From Microbacterium pumilum (lineage in GTDB: Bacteria > Actinomycetota > Actinomycetes > Actinomycetales > Microbacteriaceae), in NCBI RefSeq assembly GCF_039530225.1, contig NZ_BAAAOH010000001.1, positions 2,108,001 through 2,172,000 on the forward strand: a stretch of DNA of 64,000 nt. Direction: 5' to 3'. Below the pieces are notes generated by a model. The model was given only the letters and a program-made list of their open reading frames with translations, made no database searches and was not told where the DNA came from. Shown here piece after piece: positions 52,389 through 64,000 of this stretch. The stretch's first letter is position 1; each line of letters opens with the position of its first letter. The position numbers and the translations under genes were made by a program.

Positions 52389-54070
52389 GCGGGCAGCGCA
52401 GCATCCTGTCGTTACTCGTGCTCTCGGTCGCGCTGGTGCTCTCGGCGTGCGTCGGACTGCCCACGAGCGGCCAGGTCAACCCCGGCCTCGCCCTCGACGA
52501 GGACGCCGCGCCGCCGGACTTCTCGTTCCTGCCCGACCGGCCGCAGCCGGGCGCGACACCCGAAGAGATCGTCCAGGGCTTCATCCGAGCCGGTTCGGGT
52601 CCGGGCCTCGCCGAGAACTGGGAGCGCGCACGCGAATTCCTCGCGCCGGCGATCCGCGACAGTTGGCAGCCCACCGAGAGTGTGACCGTCGACATCCTGA
52701 GCGACCGCGTCTACTCGTCGACCGATGAGGACTCGGTGACACTGTCGCTGGTGGCGGTCGCCACGGTCGACAGCAACGGGGTGTACGAGCGGACCGACGC
52801 GGGTCCCACCCCGCTTCCCTTCGAGCTCGCACGGCAAGAGGACGGCGAATGGCGGATCACGCAGGTCCGTGACGGCGTCGTGCTCGACCAGGACAGGTTC
52901 CCCACCGTCTTCCACAACTACTCGCTGATGTACTTCGATCCGACGTGGCAGTACCTCGTCCCGGACGTGCGCTGGTTCCCGACCGGCAACGCCGCGACGA
53001 GCGTCACGGCCGCCCTCGTGAACGGGCCGCGGAGCGATTGGCTCGCGGACGCGACCAAGACCGCGTTCCCCGAGAGCGTGTCGGCGCGGCCCTCCGTACC
53101 CGTCGAATCGGGCGTCGCCGAGGTCGATCTCAGCGAGTCAGCGCTCGCCGTCCCGCCCGACACGACGGACCGGATGCTCACGCAGCTGGAGGCGAGCCTC
53201 GCCACCGCGGGCGTCACCGAGGTGCAGCTGTCGGTCGGGACGACACCGATCACCGCCGAGCCGGTGCCGGTGCGCTCGACCCGCGTGACCGGTCCCTCGC
53301 TGGTGCTCACCGACGACGGTCTCGGGTTCCTGGTCGGCGGCGAGCTCGAGACCGTGCCCGGCCTGAGCGCGGTGGTGGAGACGGTCTCTCCGAAGTCGAT
53401 ACAGGTCACCGCGGAGCGGGACTGGGCGGCCATGCGTCTCACCGACGGCACGGTCGCTCGTCAGGGCGCGAACGGATCATCGGACGAGCTCGACACCCGC
53501 GCCGGCTTGATCGATCCGACGATCGACCCGTTCGACATCGTCTGGAGCGTTCCGCGCACGCAGCCCGCGGCGATGGTCGCGTATCCGCTGGATGGTACGC
53601 GGGTGGACGTCGCCGACGCGTGGCCGGGCGCCACGCAGGTGACCTCGATGGCCGTGTCGCGCGATGGCACCAGGATGGCGGCCGCCGTCACGACGGGAGG
53701 CAGCTCCGAGGTGTGGATCGCCGGAGTCGTGCGAGGTCAGGACGGGATTCCGCAGCGACTGGGCGTGCCGATCTCGATCGGCGCGGTAAGCGGCATCGGA
53801 GTGGGTGTGGCGTGGCTCGACGACAACACGGTCGGGGTGCTGTCGCACAGCGGCGAGGCATCGCTGGTCCTCGCGCAGCTCGTCGGTGGACCGGCCACGA
53901 CGACGGCCGCACCGGCCGGGATCGCCTCGCTCGCGGGCGCCAGCGGGGTCTCGACCGTCCGGCTGCGGGGCGATGACGGCGTGCTCTATGTCCGACGTGG
54001 CACGAACTGGCAGCAGGCGGCATCCGGCGTCCTGGTGCTCGCGACCCAGCAGGGCATGCCAGCGGGATAG
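52385..54070 (+). CDS. lpqB: Lipoprotein LpqB, partner of MtrAB
   Basis: Secreted lipoprotein of 561 residues that modulates MtrB outside the membrane. The signal peptide ends in the lipobox LSAC (lipidated C21 or thereabouts), followed by a sporulation/spore-germination-like GerMN domain and a beta-propeller-like C-terminal half (VSRDGTRMAAAV; GVAWLDDNTVGVLS). Length and order match actinobacterial LpqB. Coupled to mtrB by ATGA. A hairpin starts at its stop codon. Confidence 0.95.
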   Translation: MSGQRSILSLLVLSVALVLSACVGLPTSGQVNPGLALDEDAAPPDFSFLPDRPQPGATPEEIVQGFIRAGSGPGLAENWERAREFLAPAIRDSWQPTESVTVDILSDRVYSSTDEDSVTLSLVAVATVDSNGVYERTDAGPTPLPFELARQEDGEWRITQVRDGVVLDQDRFPTVFHNYSLMYFDPTWQYLVPDVRWFPTGNAATSVTAALVNGPRSDWLADATKTAFPESVSARPSVPVESGVAEVDLSESALAVPPDTTDRMLTQLEASLATAGVTEVQLSVGTTPITAEPVPVRSTRVTGPSLVLTDDGLGFLVGGELETVPGLSAVVETVSPKSIQVTAERDWAAMRLTDGTVARQGANGSSDELDTRAGLIDPTIDPFDIVWSVPRTQPAAMVAYPLDGTRVDVADAWPGATQVTSMAVSRDGTRMAAAVTTGGSSEVWIAGVVRGQDGIPQRLGVPISIGAVSGIGVGVAWLDDNTVGVLSHSGEASLVLAQLVGGPATTTAAPAGIASLAGASGVSTVRLRGDDGVLYVRRGTNWQQAASGVLVLATQQGMPAG

Positions 54071-54094
54071 TCGGCTCCTCCCCAACGGCCGACT
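54069..54094 (+). terminator. Candidate terminator after lpqB
   Basis: Arms AGTCGGC and GCCGACT (7 pairs) with a 12-base loop, starting in the lpqB stop codon. No T-tract follows, and comF may still be read through. Confidence 0.4.
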
Positions 54095-54163
54095 CGGGGT
54101 CGGACATCCACCGCACATGGCGCTTGGACTGCACACCGCCAACAGAGCGCGCATCGTTCTCGC

Positions 54164-54880
54164 ATGGACTCCGCAGGGTGGCTCGCCGAGACGATACGCT
54201 CCGCCGTGGTCGAGGCGCTGGCGCTCGTGCTGCCCGTCTCGTGCGCTGGTTGCGACGAGCCGGATGTCGCACTCTGCGAGGGGTGCACCGCCGCGCTGCG
54301 CCCCGTCGCCCATCGATCGGCGGCCGGGGCGACACGCGTCGCGGTGTGCAGCGGGCTCAGGTTCGAGGGCATACCGGCGCGCGTCCTGCGCGCGCTCAAA
54401 GAGGACGGGCGCACGGGTCTCGCACGCGCTCTGGCGCCCGCGCTCGCTGCCGCGGTGGCTGCGATCGCCGACCCGACGGCGGTGCTCGTGCCGATCCCGA
54501 CATCCCGCGCCGCGTTCCGGCGGCGCGGCTACCGCGTGGTCGACCTCGTCGCCGCGCGTGCGGGGTTTCGAGTGTCGCCGCTGCTCGTTCACACACGACA
54601 GACCGCCGACCAGCGTGGTCTCGATCACGATCGCCGCCGCGTCAACGTGGCGGAAAGCCTGCGGGCGCGGGATGCCGCATCCCGTCGAGTGATCGTCATC
54701 GACGATGTCGTCACCACCGGCGCGACGCTCGCGGAAGCGGTGCGTGCGCTCGAGGCCGCGGGAGCCGTCGTCGTCGGCGCTGCCACGATCGCGGCCACTC
54801 CACGGCGCGGCGCGCGGGGTGCGCGTGACACGGCGACACATCCCAAACTCATGGGTGACTTCGGGCAGGCACAGGGCTAG
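54164..54880 (+). CDS. comF: ComF family phosphoribosyltransferase-like protein
   Basis: Protein of 238 residues with an N-terminal Cys pair (SCAGC..LCEGC) able to bind zinc and a C-terminal phosphoribosyltransferase fold with the PRPP loop VIVIDDVVTTGATLAEA. In competent bacteria ComF helps DNA uptake; in many actinobacteria without known competence the role is unclear. No other competence gene is in the window. The ATG keeps the whole domain; no good ribosome site is seen. Position between lpqB and hpf matches mycobacteria. Confidence 0.9.
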   Translation: MDSAGWLAETIRSAVVEALALVLPVSCAGCDEPDVALCEGCTAALRPVAHRSAAGATRVAVCSGLRFEGIPARVLRALKEDGRTGLARALAPALAAAVAAIADPTAVLVPIPTSRAAFRRRGYRVVDLVAARAGFRVSPLLVHTRQTADQRGLDHDRRRVNVAESLRARDAASRRVIVIDDVVTTGATLAEAVRALEAAGAVVVGAATIAATPRRGARGARDTATHPKLMGDFGQAQG

Positions 54881-54883
54881 CGT
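54878..54883 (+). promoter_or_regulatory. Candidate -10 element of hpf
   Basis: TAGCGT overlaps the comF stop (TAG) and would give a leader of about 55 bases ending in a strong AAGGAGG site. Confidence 0.35.
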
Positions 54884-54946
54884 GGGGGAGACAAGGCGAC
54901 TCAGGGTCCGCCCTTGACCGGGTGGACCGGAACAAGGAGGTCAAGG

Positions 54947-55606
54947 ATGGAAACCAGCATCGTCGGCGTGGGAGTGGGTATCACCGACCGGTTTCGCACG
55001 GTTGTCGAAGACAAGGCCCTCCGCATCGAGCACCTCGCTCCACGCGCTCAGCGCGTCGACATAAAGGTCACCCATCGCGCCTATCACAACGGTCGTGTCG
55101 AGGACGACACCGTCGAACTCACCGTCACGGGCAAGGGTCCACTGGTTCGAGCCGAAGCCACCGACGGTGACAAGTTCGCCGCCCTCGATCTCGCGGTCGA
55201 CAAGCTCTGCGAGCAGCTTCGTCGCGCCAAGGACAAGCGTGTCGATGCTCGCCAGCACCCGCGCGGCGCCAAGTACGAGAAGGGCAGCGGCGCCATCGAG
55301 GGGATCGATGTGCAGCCGGCATCCATAGACGTGCTCCGGGCTGTCGCGACCGGAGAGATCCCGATCATCACGGGCAACGAGGAGGAAGCCGACTACACCC
55401 CCGTGGTGATCCGCACCAAGGAGTTCGGTGCCGAGTGGATGAGTCTCGAGGACGCTGTCGACCGAATGGAGCTGGTCGGCCACGACTTCTTCCTGTTCAT
55501 AGATTCCCGCACGGACCATCCGAGCGTCGTCTACCGCCGCAAGGGCTGGGACTACGGCGTCATCTCGCTGACCGCCAGCGCTCCGCCCGAGGAGCTCGCC
55601 TCGTAG
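54947..55606 (+). CDS. hpf: Long-form ribosome hibernation promoting factor
   Basis: Protein of 219 residues that pairs 70S ribosomes into inactive dimers in slow growth. It has the N-terminal S30AE domain (about 1-105) and the C-terminal dimerisation domain (about 160-219) with VIRTKEFGAEWMSLEDAVDRME and SVVYRRKGWDYGVI. AAGGAGG seven bases before the ATG is the best ribosome site in this part of the window, fitting a protein needed in large amounts. Upstream of secA, as in other actinobacteria. A perfect hairpin follows. Confidence 0.96.
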   Translation: METSIVGVGVGITDRFRTVVEDKALRIEHLAPRAQRVDIKVTHRAYHNGRVEDDTVELTVTGKGPLVRAEATDGDKFAALDLAVDKLCEQLRRAKDKRVDARQHPRGAKYEKGSGAIEGIDVQPASIDVLRAVATGEIPIITGNEEEADYTPVVIRTKEFGAEWMSLEDAVDRMELVGHDFFLFIDSRTDHPSVVYRRKGWDYGVISLTASAPPEELAS

Positions 55607-55618
55607 CGCCGGCATGAG

Positions 55619-55651
55619 CGATCGGATGCCGCGACCCGCGGCATCCGATCG
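55619..55651. terminator. Strong bidirectional terminator after hpf
   Basis: Perfect 15-pair stem (55619-55633 with 55637-55651) and loop ACC, flanked by further complementary GCCGGC at 55608 and 55652. It lies between convergent genes. The stem contains GGATGC and GCATCC. Confidence 0.75.
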
Positions 55652-55704
55652 GCCGGCGACTCAGCGCGGGCGACCGAGGGCTCGAAGACGGAGCCCTCGA
55701 AGAC

Positions 55705-57051
55705 TCAGCCGTCGAACATGTCGCCGAGCAGGCTGCCGATGACGAGGCCGCCCAGGATGCCGCCCATGCCATCGCCCATGCCGCCTCGGCGTCCGCCCCA
55801 GCCCTGATCCGGACCACGCGGATCCTGCGGCCGGGATGCATCGATGTCGCGCTGCGCGAGCTGCAGGCCCTCGTTGGCGAGGAACGCGACGCGACGCGCC
55901 ATTGCGAGCGCCTCCTCGCGGTGGTCTTCGTCGATCGCCAGTGCGGCGGATGCCGAGGTGCCGAGGTAGCGGTCGAGGTCGACGCGGATGCGCTCCGCCT
56001 CGGCGAGTCGGGTGCGGGCATCGGCGCCGATCCAGCCGCGGTGGCCGGCGATCACATCGCGGGTCACGGCAAGCTGCCGGTCGGCATCGTCGATGGCGTG
56101 GCGCACGTGCTCGACCGGCGGAATCGGTCGTGCCAGGCGCTCTCGCGCGACCGCGATGGCGGCATCCAGTCCGCCGTTGGCCTCGCGAAGCCTGGTCAGC
56201 TGCGTGAAGGGGTCGGTGTTGACGCCCGCCGCGGGCAGTGCCTTCAGCGCCGCTTCGAGCTCGGCCATGGCGGCAAGCACCTTGGGCACCTGCGGAGCCG
56301 TCCTGGCCACGACGAGGTCGTCACGGGAGTCCTCGACGATCGCCGAGAGCGTGGACTCCGCGCGGAGCGCCTCGACCTCGAACGTCTCGACCGCGTCGAG
56401 GAGCGTCGCGGCGCGACGAGCGGCCTCGGTGGACGCCTCGAGGGCGAGATTCGCCTGCTCGCGCTGGCCGGCCTCGCGGCGGCGTTCCGACACCGCGGCG
56501 CTGTGCTCGGCGAAGCTCAGCAGCTGCTCGGCCTGCGAGGGGTTCTCGTCGACCTGCTTCAGCGCGTCGGCCGAATACCGTGCGGCAAGTCGCTCGACGG
56601 TTTCGCGCGCCGTCGGGATGCGGGTGCGGAGCCGCACGACATCCGCCCGCACGCCCGCGATGATCTCCGGAGCGCGCCGTGCGCGTGCGATGGGTTCGGC
56701 GAGGGCCTGCGTGCGATCGTCGAGCAGGTCCTCGGCCCACTCGCACAGCTGCACGATCCGCGCGTTGCGGGTGCGCAGCTCCTCGGGTGTGTCGGGGATC
56801 TCGTCGTGGTTGAGCTGGTGAAGGTGGAACGCCTCCGCCATGTGCGTGCGCACGGACTCCAGCGCCGCGCGCAGCTCTCCCGTCGGCTCGTACCCGAGTT
56901 CAGCCTCGGCGAACGCCAGCTCATCGGTCGTGAGACGGATCCGCTCGTCGGCCGAGACGAGCGACTTCTGCGCCTGACGCGCGATGTCCGCGTCCTGTGC
57001 ATCGAGTGCCGCTTGCTCTTCGCGCTTGCGTCTGCCCCAGAATCCCGCCAT
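55705..57051 (-). CDS. Hypothetical coiled-coil protein with Gly-rich C-terminus
   Basis: Protein of 448 residues, almost entirely helical, Ala/Glu/Arg-rich, with heptad-like repeats (about 20-400), ending in a Gly/Met-rich tail with a short hydrophobic stretch (MGGILGGLVIGSLLGDMF). The body and tail resemble the C-terminal part of actinobacterial TPM-domain proteins, but the TPM domain and signal peptide are missing, so it is probably a cytoplasmic relative. TAGGAT six bases before the ATG suggests a leaderless message. Function unknown. Confidence 0.8.
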   Translation of the reverse strand: MAGFWGRRKREEQAALDAQDADIARQAQKSLVSADERIRLTTDELAFAEAELGYEPTGELRAALESVRTHMAEAFHLHQLNHDEIPDTPEELRTRNARIVQLCEWAEDLLDDRTQALAEPIARARRAPEIIAGVRADVVRLRTRIPTARETVERLAARYSADALKQVDENPSQAEQLLSFAEHSAAVSERRREAGQREQANLALEASTEAARRAATLLDAVETFEVEALRAESTLSAIVEDSRDDLVVARTAPQVPKVLAAMAELEAALKALPAAGVNTDPFTQLTRLREANGGLDAAIAVARERLARPIPPVEHVRHAIDDADRQLAVTRDVIAGHRGWIGADARTRLAEAERIRVDLDRYLGTSASAALAIDEDHREEALAMARRVAFLANEGLQLAQRDIDASRPQDPRGPDQGWGGRRGGMGDGMGGILGGLVIGSLLGDMFDG

Positions 57052-57057
57052 GTCTCG

Positions 57058-57063
57058 ATCCTA
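57058..57063 (-). promoter_or_regulatory. Candidate leaderless -10 for the coiled-coil protein
   Basis: Minus-strand TAGGAT ends six bases before the ATG at 57051. No clear -35 box. Confidence 0.45.
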
Positions 57064-57165
57064 TGGTCGCCTGCCGGGAGCGGGCTGAGGGCTGTGGAGA
57101 CGAAGATGCCGCAGCAGACGCCGAAGCGGTTCGCTGCCGGGGTGTCCTCGGCTGGGTCGCCGCTG

Positions 57166-58950
57166 TCAGCGGTCGGAGGAGTCGCGGTGTCGCGGCTTGC
57201 GCGGCGGCCGGTCATCGCCCCGCGAGCGCCCCGGGGCACCGGTGTCGAGTCGCAGCTCGATGAGCTTGCCCGAGATCCGGGTGTCGGCGAGCCGGGCGAG
57301 GGTCTCGGCGGGCAGGTCGGCCGGCAGCTCGACGAGCGAGAAGTCGGGGCGGATCTGGATCGCGCCGAAGTCGCCACGGCTGAGACCGCCCTCATTCGCC
57401 AGGGCGCCCACGATCTGGCGGGGCTCGACGCGGTGCCGCTTGCCGACGGCGAGGCGGTAGGTCGCCATCCTGCCGCCGCTCGGTCGGGCACGGCGTTCCG
57501 GGCGCTCGCCGCGGTCGTCTCGGTCGAATCGTCCCGGTCGATCGCCCCGATCGCCGCGGTCGTCGAACTCGCGCTTCGGCCGCGCCGGCTCGGGCTCGAG
57601 CAGCAGCGGCGACTCGCCCTGCGCGACCACCGCCAGCGCGGCGGCCACATCCACCTCGGGCACGTCGTGATTCCGGACGTAATGGGCGATCACGTCGCGG
57701 AAGCCGTCGATCCGCTCGGTCTGGCCGAGCGCGGCGGTGATTCGATCGTCGAAGCGGGCGAGCCGCGTGACGTTGACGTCCTCGGCGGTCGGCAGCTGCA
57801 TCTGGGTGAGGGGCTGACGGGTCGCGCGCTCGATCGCGGATACGAGGCCGCGCTCGCGGGGCGTCACGAAGCTGATCGCCTCTCCGGACCGCCCGGCGCG
57901 CCCGGTGCGACCCACCCGGTGCACATACGACTCGGTGTCGGTGGGGATGTCGAAATTCACGACGTGCGATATGCGCTCGACGTCGAGGCCTCGGGCAGCG
58001 ACATCCGTCGCCACCAGGATGTCGAGCTTGCCGGACTTCAGCTGGTTGACGGTGCGCTCGCGCTGCACCTGCGCGATGTCGCCGTTGATGGCCGCGGCGG
58101 AGTAGCCGCGGGCGCGCAGCTTCTCGGCGACCTCCTCGGTCGCGCTCTTGGTGCGGGCGAACACGATCATGCCCTCGAAGTTCTCGACCTCGAGGATGCG
58201 GGTGAGCGCGTCGATCTTCTGCTGGTACGACACGATCAGATAGCGCTGCGCGATCGTCGCGGACGTCGTGGTCTTGGTCTTGACCGTGATCTCTTCGGGA
58301 TCGTGCAGGTACTGCTGCGACATGCGCCGGATCGCCGCCGGCATCGTGGCCGAGAAGAGCGCGACCTGCTTGGTGTCGGGGGTGTCGGCGAGGATCGTCT
58401 CGACGTCTTCGGCGAAGCCCATCTTGAGCATCTCGTCGGCCTCGTCGAGCACCAGGTACCGGAGCTCCGAGAGATCCAGCGTGCCCTTGTCGAGGTGGTC
58501 CATGATCCGGCCGGGCGTGCCCACGATGATGTGCACGCCACGCCGCAGCGCCGACAGCTGGACGCCGTAGCCCTGACCGCCGTACACCGGGAGGATGTGG
58601 ACGCCGCGCACGTGCGACGCGTACTTCTCGAACGCCTCGCATACCTGCAGCGCGAGCTCGCGCGTCGGAGCGAGCACGAGTGCCTGCACGCTCTTCTGCG
58701 ACACATCGAGCCGGTCGAGGATGGGCACCGCGAACGCCGCGGTCTTGCCGGTGCCGGTCTGCGCGAGGCCCACCACGTCGCGGCCGGCCAGGAGGGGCGG
58801 GATCGTCGCGGCCTGGATCGCCGACGGCGTCTCGTAGCCGACGTCGCTCAGTGCCTTGAGCACCGGCTCGCCCAATCCGAGATCGCGGAATGTGATCACG
58901 GCGGGCTCCAGGGGAGCCTCGACCTCGACCTGGTCATCGACGGTGGACAC
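57166..58950 (-). CDS. deaD: DEAD-box RNA helicase with DbpA-like RNA-binding domain
   Basis: ATP-dependent RNA helicase of 594 residues, probably acting in ribosome assembly or cold adaptation. Motifs in order: Q-motif region with [10 protein letters not shown], Walker [18 protein letters not shown] (LDEADEML), SAT (LFSATMP) and [10 protein letters not shown]. The C-terminal part has a charged linker of R/D/G repeats (about 455-500) and a DbpA-type RNA-binding domain ([20 protein letters not shown]). GTG at 58950 is used; TAACCT lies five bases upstream. Confidence 0.95.
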   Translation of the reverse strand: MSTVDDQVEVEAPLEPAVITFRDLGLGEPVLKALSDVGYETPSAIQAATIPPLLAGRDVVGLAQTGTGKTAAFAVPILDRLDVSQKSVQALVLAPTRELALQVCEAFEKYASHVRGVHILPVYGGQGYGVQLSALRRGVHIIVGTPGRIMDHLDKGTLDLSELRYLVLDEADEMLKMGFAEDVETILADTPDTKQVALFSATMPAAIRRMSQQYLHDPEEITVKTKTTTSATIAQRYLIVSYQQKIDALTRILEVENFEGMIVFARTKSATEEVAEKLRARGYSAAAINGDIAQVQRERTVNQLKSGKLDILVATDVAARGLDVERISHVVNFDIPTDTESYVHRVGRTGRAGRSGEAISFVTPRERGLVSAIERATRQPLTQMQLPTAEDVNVTRLARFDDRITAALGQTERIDGFRDVIAHYVRNHDVPEVDVAAALAVVAQGESPLLLEPEPARPKREFDDRGDRGDRPGRFDRDDRGERPERRARPSGGRMATYRLAVGKRHRVEPRQIVGALANEGGLSRGDFGAIQIRPDFSLVELPADLPAETLARLADTRISGKLIELRLDTGAPGRSRGDDRPPRKPRHRDSSDR

Positions 58951-58955
58951 AATTC

Positions 58956-58961
58956 AGGTTA
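58956..58961 (-). promoter_or_regulatory. Candidate -10 of the DEAD-box gene
   Basis: Minus-strand TAACCT ends five bases before the GTG at 58950, close to leaderless spacing. Confidence 0.35.
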
Positions 58962-59155
58962 GTCTGTGGCGCCTCGGCGGCGACAGTTCCAGGTCGACGG
59001 ATGCCGCGGGGCAGCCGCATCCGGAGTCCGCGCGCACCGGCATCCAGCCCATTCCAAGATCACGGCCAGGTAACATGGGCGGGTATGCCCGCACGCTCAG
59101 CGTATGGCGACATCGGTGCCGATCAGCGCCGCACCTGACAGATGGAGAACGTCCA

Positions 59156-61997
<2,842 letters not shown>

Positions 61998-61999
<2 letters not shown>

Positions 62000-62046
62000 G
62001 TCGCGCCGGGTCGATGCCGCGAGACGGCGTCGAAGCGGCCCGACTC
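61998..62046 (+). terminator. Terminator of secA overlapping its stop codon
   Basis: Long hairpin: GAGTCG with CGACTC, GCCG with CGGC and TCGATGCCG with CGGCGTCGA around loop CGAGA, interrupted by symmetric internal mismatches. The first arm begins inside the secA TGA. Confidence 0.65.
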
Positions 62047-62142
62047 GGACCGAGCAGCGCCGCGTAGCGCCGCGCATCGAGATCTCGGTCTGGGGGTTCG
62101 GCCCGGTCCACTCGCGGTCGATTGGCTCCGACATCCCGCGGG

Positions 62143-62148
62143 TATTGT
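62143..62148 (+). promoter_or_regulatory. Candidate leaderless promoter of the aminotransferase gene
   Basis: TATTGT ends six bases before the ATG at 62155. TTGGCT at 62122-62127 is a plausible -35 box with a 15-base spacer, one of the better ones here. Confidence 0.5.
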
Positions 62149-62154
62149 TGTGCG

Positions 62155-63390
62155 ATGAGCATGACCGCACCGCTTCGCACCCTCGACCAGTCCCGCAAGC
62201 TCAAGGACGTCCTGTACGAGATCCGCGGGCAGGCACTCGTCGAGGCCGACCGGCTCGAGAACGAGGGTCACACAATCCTCAAGCTCAACACCGGCAACCC
62301 GGCGGCGTTCGGCTTCGACGCTCCGTTCCAGATCGTGCGCGACATGATCGAGGCCGTGCCGGGAGCGCACGGGTACAGCGACAGCAGGGGCATCATGTCC
62401 GCTCGTCGTGCCGTGGTCTACCGCTACGAACAGGACCCGTCGTTTCCGCCGTTCGGCCCCGATGACGTCTACCTCGGCAACGGCGTCTCGGAACTCATCA
62501 CCATGACGATGCAGGCGCTGCTCGACGAGGGCGACGAGGTGCTCATCCCGGCACCGGACTATCCGCTCTGGACGGCGATGACGAGCCTCGGCGGCGGCAC
62601 GCCCGTCCACTACCTCGCCGACGAGTCGAACGGCTGGCAGCCCGACCTCGACGACATCCGCGCCAAGGTGACGCCCCATACCAAGGCGATCGTCGTGATC
62701 AACCCGAACAATCCGACCGGTGCGGTGTATTCGCGCGAGGTGCTCGAAGGCATCGCGGAGATCGCCCGTGAGAGCTCGCTCCTGGTGCTGTCGGACGAGA
62801 TCTACGACCGGATCCTCTTCGACGACGCGCAGCACATCCCGATGGCGTCCGTCGCTCCGGATCTGCTCTGCCTCACCTTCAACGGGCTGTCCAAGACCTA
62901 TCGCGTCGCGGGATACCGCTCCGGGTGGCTGGTCATCACCGGACCGAAGGACCACGCCGCGGGCTTCATCGAGGGGATCACCCTGCTGGCCTCGACGCGG
63001 CTGTGTCCGAACGTGCCGGCTCAGCACGCCGTGCAGGCCGCCCTCTCGGGGGTCCAGTCCATCGACGCACTCATCGCCCCCACAGGGCGCCTGCACGAGC
63101 AGCGGGATGCCGCATGGCGTGGCTTGGAGGCGATCCCCGGCGTGACGTGCGTCAAGCCGGAAGGCGCGCTGTACGCCTTCCCCCGGTTGGACCCCGACGT
63201 CTACGAAATCCGCGACGACGGCAAGCTCGTCTACGACTTCCTGGTATCCGAGCATGTGCTGCTCGTCCAGGGCACCGGGTTCAACTGGGCGAGCCCCGAC
63301 CACCTGCGCATCGTGACGCTGCCCGAGGCGCGGGTGCTGACCGAGGCGATCGAACGACTCGGCAACTTCCTCGCGTCTTATAAGCAGTGA
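62155..63390 (+). CDS. Class I pyridoxal-phosphate aminotransferase, AlaA/AlaT-like
   Basis: Pyridoxal-phosphate enzyme of 411 residues, most like glutamate-pyruvate aminotransferases. The cofactor lysine is K247 (NGLSKTYRVAGYRSGW), with the NPNNPTGAVY and SDEIYDR segments that hold the pyridine ring, and the C-terminal R for substrate carboxylate in DHLRIVTLP. ATG at 62155 starts the alignment; ATG at 62161 is a close alternative. An upstream ATG at 62122 would cover the -10 element and is rejected. It follows secA after a strong hairpin. Confidence 0.93.
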   Translation: MSMTAPLRTLDQSRKLKDVLYEIRGQALVEADRLENEGHTILKLNTGNPAAFGFDAPFQIVRDMIEAVPGAHGYSDSRGIMSARRAVVYRYEQDPSFPPFGPDDVYLGNGVSELITMTMQALLDEGDEVLIPAPDYPLWTAMTSLGGGTPVHYLADESNGWQPDLDDIRAKVTPHTKAIVVINPNNPTGAVYSREVLEGIAEIARESSLLVLSDEIYDRILFDDAQHIPMASVAPDLLCLTFNGLSKTYRVAGYRSGWLVITGPKDHAAGFIEGITLLASTRLCPNVPAQHAVQAALSGVQSIDALIAPTGRLHEQRDAAWRGLEAIPGVTCVKPEGALYAFPRLDPDVYEIRDDGKLVYDFLVSEHVLLVQGTGFNWASPDHLRIVTLPEARVLTEAIERLGNFLASYKQ

Positions 63391-63450
63391 CCGACCGAGG
63401 GTGGTCGCGGCGCCCTCGTCAAGCCCCTCGCAGACGCCTGCGGGCGTGTC

Positions 63451-63456
63451 TACGGT
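63451..63456 (+). promoter_or_regulatory. Candidate leaderless -10 for the 115-residue protein
   Basis: TACGGT ends six bases before the ATG at 63463. Confidence 0.45.
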
Positions 63457-63462
63457 GCGGTC

Positions 63463-63810
63463 ATGGCAATCGAACTGAATCGACCGGCGCTGCGGAATGC
63501 GCGCGCGCTCGTGCGCGAGGGCAAGGTCGTCCGCGACGAGCGGGACGCCTGGTCGGAGGCTGCGCCGACGGCGGACGAGGAGAACTCGTTCATCGAGGAG
63601 CACGGCTGGACCGAGTACTCGCACTGGCATCTCGGGATCGACAAGCAGGAGGCCGCCGAGACCAAAGGGAGGTTCTCGTTCCCCATCGGCGACTTCCGTC
63701 GCGTGCACCGCTCAGGAGTGATCGCGGCCGAGAGCCGCGCGGGTCAGTACGACTACACCGAACTCCGGGATGAGCTGAAGAGGCTGCTCGAACTCATCGA
63801 CGAGGAGTGA
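63463..63810 (+). CDS. Conserved small protein of unknown function
   Basis: Soluble protein of 115 residues, acidic, with a central W/H-rich part (EHGWTEYSHWHLGID) followed by KGRFSFPIGDFRRVHRSGVIAAESRA and a helical, acidic end. The pattern looks like a widespread bacterial family of unknown function. No cofactor motif is certain. The leaderless-type TACGGT and the absence of a ribosome site support the ATG at 63463. A hairpin follows before the convergent gene at the right edge. Confidence 0.8.
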   Translation: MAIELNRPALRNARALVREGKVVRDERDAWSEAAPTADEENSFIEEHGWTEYSHWHLGIDKQEAAETKGRFSFPIGDFRRVHRSGVIAAESRAGQYDYTELRDELKRLLELIDEE

Positions 63811-63868
63811 CCCGCGATCTCGTCGACGAAGGAACCTCGATCCCATCGACCAGAGAACAAGGACGAGC

Positions 63869-63896
63869 GGGCCGGCCACGACGCTGGGGTCGGCCC
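63869..63896. terminator. Candidate bidirectional terminator near right edge
   Basis: Arms GGGCCGGCC and GGTCGGCCC (9 pairs, one G-T) with a 10-base loop, between the end of the small conserved gene and the convergent partial gene. Confidence 0.5.
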
Positions 63897-63913
63897 TCTC
63901 GTCGGCCTCGATG

Positions 63914-64000
63914 TCAGAGGATCGCGAGGGATGTCGCGCGCCAGCGCCCGTCCATCCCCTCGAGCCGCATTGCGACGGCTCGGGTGCGGGCCGGTCCCTG
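63914..64000 (-). CDS. C-terminal end of an Rv3235-like protein, cut by right edge
   Basis: Only the last 28 codons are in the window, ending with TGA at 63914-63916. The peptide (TRAVAMRLEGMDGRWRATSL, then AIL) matches the conserved C-terminal pattern of the Rv3235-like family: a basic start, M/L-R-L-E, and a W-R-A/C-T motif. In mycobacteria Rv3235 is encoded near secA1, which fits the position here. Function of the family is unknown. The call rests on a short segment and synteny. Confidence 0.55.
   Translation of the reverse strand, partial: QGPARTRAVAMRLEGMDGRWRATSLAIL

Noticed and set aside
55921..58962. A 1013-residue plus-strand open frame spanning two opposite genes
   Set aside because: It covers both the coiled-coil protein and the DEAD-box gene in antisense, which have clear motifs and promoters of their own.

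Overview
The window looks like a chromosomal segment of a high-GC (roughly 69%) actinobacterium of the family Microbacteriaceae, most likely Microbacterium or a close relative. This rests on the MtrA-MtrB-LpqB cassette, a WhiB regulator, a DUF3499 protein, long HPF next to SecA, codon use, and start codons preceded directly by TANNNT. No tRNA, rRNA, CRISPR array, insertion sequence or prophage was recognised, and no gene-free stretch exceeds 300 bases (the longest is 17430-17727). The family assignment is inference; no database search was possible.

Positions 1-32900 form a large cell-surface glycopolymer locus of divergent operons. On the plus strand are UDP-galactopyranose mutase (glf), a two-gene ABC-2 polysaccharide exporter and an O-acyltransferase. 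The minus strand carries a DUF2142-like membrane protein with a second acyltransferase. Further plus-strand genes encode a polyprenyl-glycosyltransferase-like GT2 with a third acyltransferase, an HTTM-like pair, and a coupled trio (flippase-like, pyruvyltransferase-like, DUF2142-like). From 32900 down to 21595 runs a long minus-strand operon: two O-antigen ligase/polymerase-like proteins, GlfT2-like and GlfT1-like galactofuranosyltransferases, an RgpF-like protein, a 1034-residue two-domain glycosyltransferase and a second pyruvyltransferase-like protein. Most neighbours overlap as ATGA or GTGA and should be translationally coupled. Together they could make, decorate with acyl and pyruvyl groups, export and attach a galactofuranose-containing polymer.

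Positions 32945-41265 hold manA, whiB, a large glycosyltransferase/multi-membrane protein coupled to a DUF5719 protein, a metallopeptidase-fold protein lacking HExxH, DUF3499 and S-adenosylhomocysteinase. This resembles the conserved whiB2-to-sahH neighbourhood of other actinobacteria.

Positions 41273-49742 encode an RDD protein, a SpoIIM-like protein, an aquaporin and the MoxR-DUF58-DUF4350-DUF4129-membrane protein cluster. Positions 49967-64000 contain mtrA-mtrB-lpqB, comF, hpf, a coiled-coil protein, a DEAD-box helicase, secA, an aminotransferase, a small conserved protein, and the C-terminal end of an Rv3235-like gene at the right edge. This order matches the core mtrAB-lpqB-hpf-secA neighbourhood known from mycobacteria.

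Ten start codons lie 6-7 bases after a TANNNT element, so leaderless transcription is probably common here.
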